Shown: positions 20,186-20,567 of the stretch, piece by piece | How positions within the stretch are numbered: position 1 is the stretch's first letter | Layout: every line of letters begins with the position of its first letter | IMG/VR virus record: IMGVR_UViG_3300030450_001525 | Coordinates: 5,080-25,646 of that record | DNA length: 20,567 nt | Direction: 5' to 3' (one strand) | Origin: a virus | The notes under the pieces: generated by a model | The model's database searches: none | What the model saw: only the letters and a program-made list of their open reading frames with translations | Told to the model about the DNA's origin: nothing | Program-made: the position numbers and the translations under genes

Positions 20186-20214
20186 TTTACTATTGTGTAC
20201 ACATACGTTATGAT
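20186..20214 (+). promoter_or_regulatory. Phage promoter P10, TTTACT-N17-TATGAT, rightward
   Basis: TTTACT (20186-20191), preceded by TAGTCC, and TATGAT (20209-20214) have a 17-bp spacer. It is the only plus-strand copy of the consensus. AAAGGAG in the leader precedes the ATG at 20243. Confidence 0.87.
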
Positions 20215-20242
20215 TTGCGATAACTATAAGAAAGGAGAGATT

Positions 20243-20567
20243 ATGAATATATTTTACGTAGATAAAGATCCAGCACATGCTGCCATGTGTTTACCAGATA
20301 AACTCGTTGTTAAAATGCCACTAGAGTCTGCTCAGATGTTAAGTACAGCTCATCGTGTTTATAGTGGCGAAAAGTATTGTGACGAAAAAGGTATTTATAA
20401 AACTGCTTATAAAAATCATCCGTGCACTATATGGAGTAGAGAATCTAAACAAAACTATCGTTGGTTGTATTATCATTTTTTTGCTTTATGTAAAGAATAT
20501 GAGACTAGATACGACAGAGAGCATATGTCTTACACTAAACTTAACAAAGAACTAGCTGTAGTTCCTG
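20243..20567 (+). CDS. Conserved phage protein, cut by window edge
   Basis: The first 108 residues of a rightward gene are visible. The opening NIFYVDKDPAHAAMCLPDK, then VVKMPLESAQMLSTAH, NHPCTIWSRES and NYRWLYYHFFALCKEYE, form a pattern I know from uncharacterised proteins of cyanophages and other marine phages (conserved His, Trp, Arg and Glu). It may be a DNA-repair or nucleotide enzyme; a similarity to pyrimidine-dimer glycosylases has been suggested to my memory, but I cannot confirm it. Start chosen from AAAGGAG 7 nt before the ATG, after promoter P10. Confidence 0.85.
   Translation, partial: MNIFYVDKDPAHAAMCLPDKLVVKMPLESAQMLSTAHRVYSGEKYCDEKGIYKTAYKNHPCTIWSRESKQNYRWLYYHFFALCKEYETRYDREHMSYTKLNKELAVVP

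Noticed and set aside
20107-20223. 38-codon plus-strand frame across P10
   Set aside because: No ribosome site and it runs through promoter P10's boxes.
1-20567. tRNA genes, CRISPR arrays, insertion sequences, integrase sites
   Set aside because: No cloverleaf, regular spaced repeat, transposase or attachment-site pattern found on reading.

Overview
The window is AT-rich, gene-dense DNA from a tailed bacteriophage. Most probably it is the replication and DNA-modification region of a marine phage infecting an AT-rich bacterium. The evidence is a family A DNA polymerase, an AEP-type primase, an SSB-like protein, a UvrD-like helicase, small phage nucleases, many tiny overlapping unknown genes and almost complete single-strand organisation. 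No tRNA, rRNA, CRISPR array, transposase, integrase or virion structural gene was found, and the host cannot be named from sequence alone.

Layout, read leftward on the minus strand from the right end. A divergent promoter pair near 20.0-20.2 kb sends one operon rightward (a conserved phage protein, cut by the window edge). It sends the replication operon leftward: two conserved unknowns, an SSB-like protein, and an AEP primase (19963-16734). Three more transcription units follow. One is an 81-aa protein (16695-16450). The next is two unknowns plus an SF1 helicase (16384-14356). The third is a long operon of a Cys4 zinc-finger protein, a helical 5-hmdU-kinase/aGPT-PPlase family protein, a 24-aa membrane peptide, an FkbM methyltransferase, an Nmad1-like protein, a glycosyltransferase, a thymidylate-synthase-family enzyme, a Cas4/RecB-like nuclease, an HD nucleotidase, DNA polymerase, an HTH protein and a VRR-NUC-like nuclease (14314-5676).

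The left quarter holds short operons of tiny unknown proteins, a cupin and a nucleotidyltransferase, a 28-aa membrane peptide, one rightward 2OG-Fe(II) oxygenase gene, and two stretches that look like structured non-coding RNA.

The central cassette (9.4-13.7 kb) is best read as a thymidine hypermodification system. A TS-family enzyme could make 5-hydroxymethyl-dUMP. The kinase/pyrophosphorylase-like helical protein could act on the hydroxymethylated base. The glycosyltransferase and FkbM methyltransferase could decorate it, and the HD nucleotidase could shape the dNTP pool. Polymerase and nucleases are co-transcribed with it. The reaction order and the final base are inference.

Transcription follows one simple rule: eleven copies of TTTAC(T/A)-N17-TA(T/G/C)(G/A)(A/C)T-like promoters, all with exactly 17-bp spacers, mostly preceded by A(C/G)TCC. 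Three genes lack a Shine-Dalgarno and have a -10 box only 6-8 nt before the ATG, suggesting leaderless mRNAs. One promoter (2487-2515) leads into about 370 bp with no convincing gene but several hairpins. Many junctions are TAATG or ATGA overlaps, so translation inside operons is probably coupled. Several genes below (12785-12859, 3252-3338, 4465-4638, 5075-5230) are very short and were found by reading these junctions.
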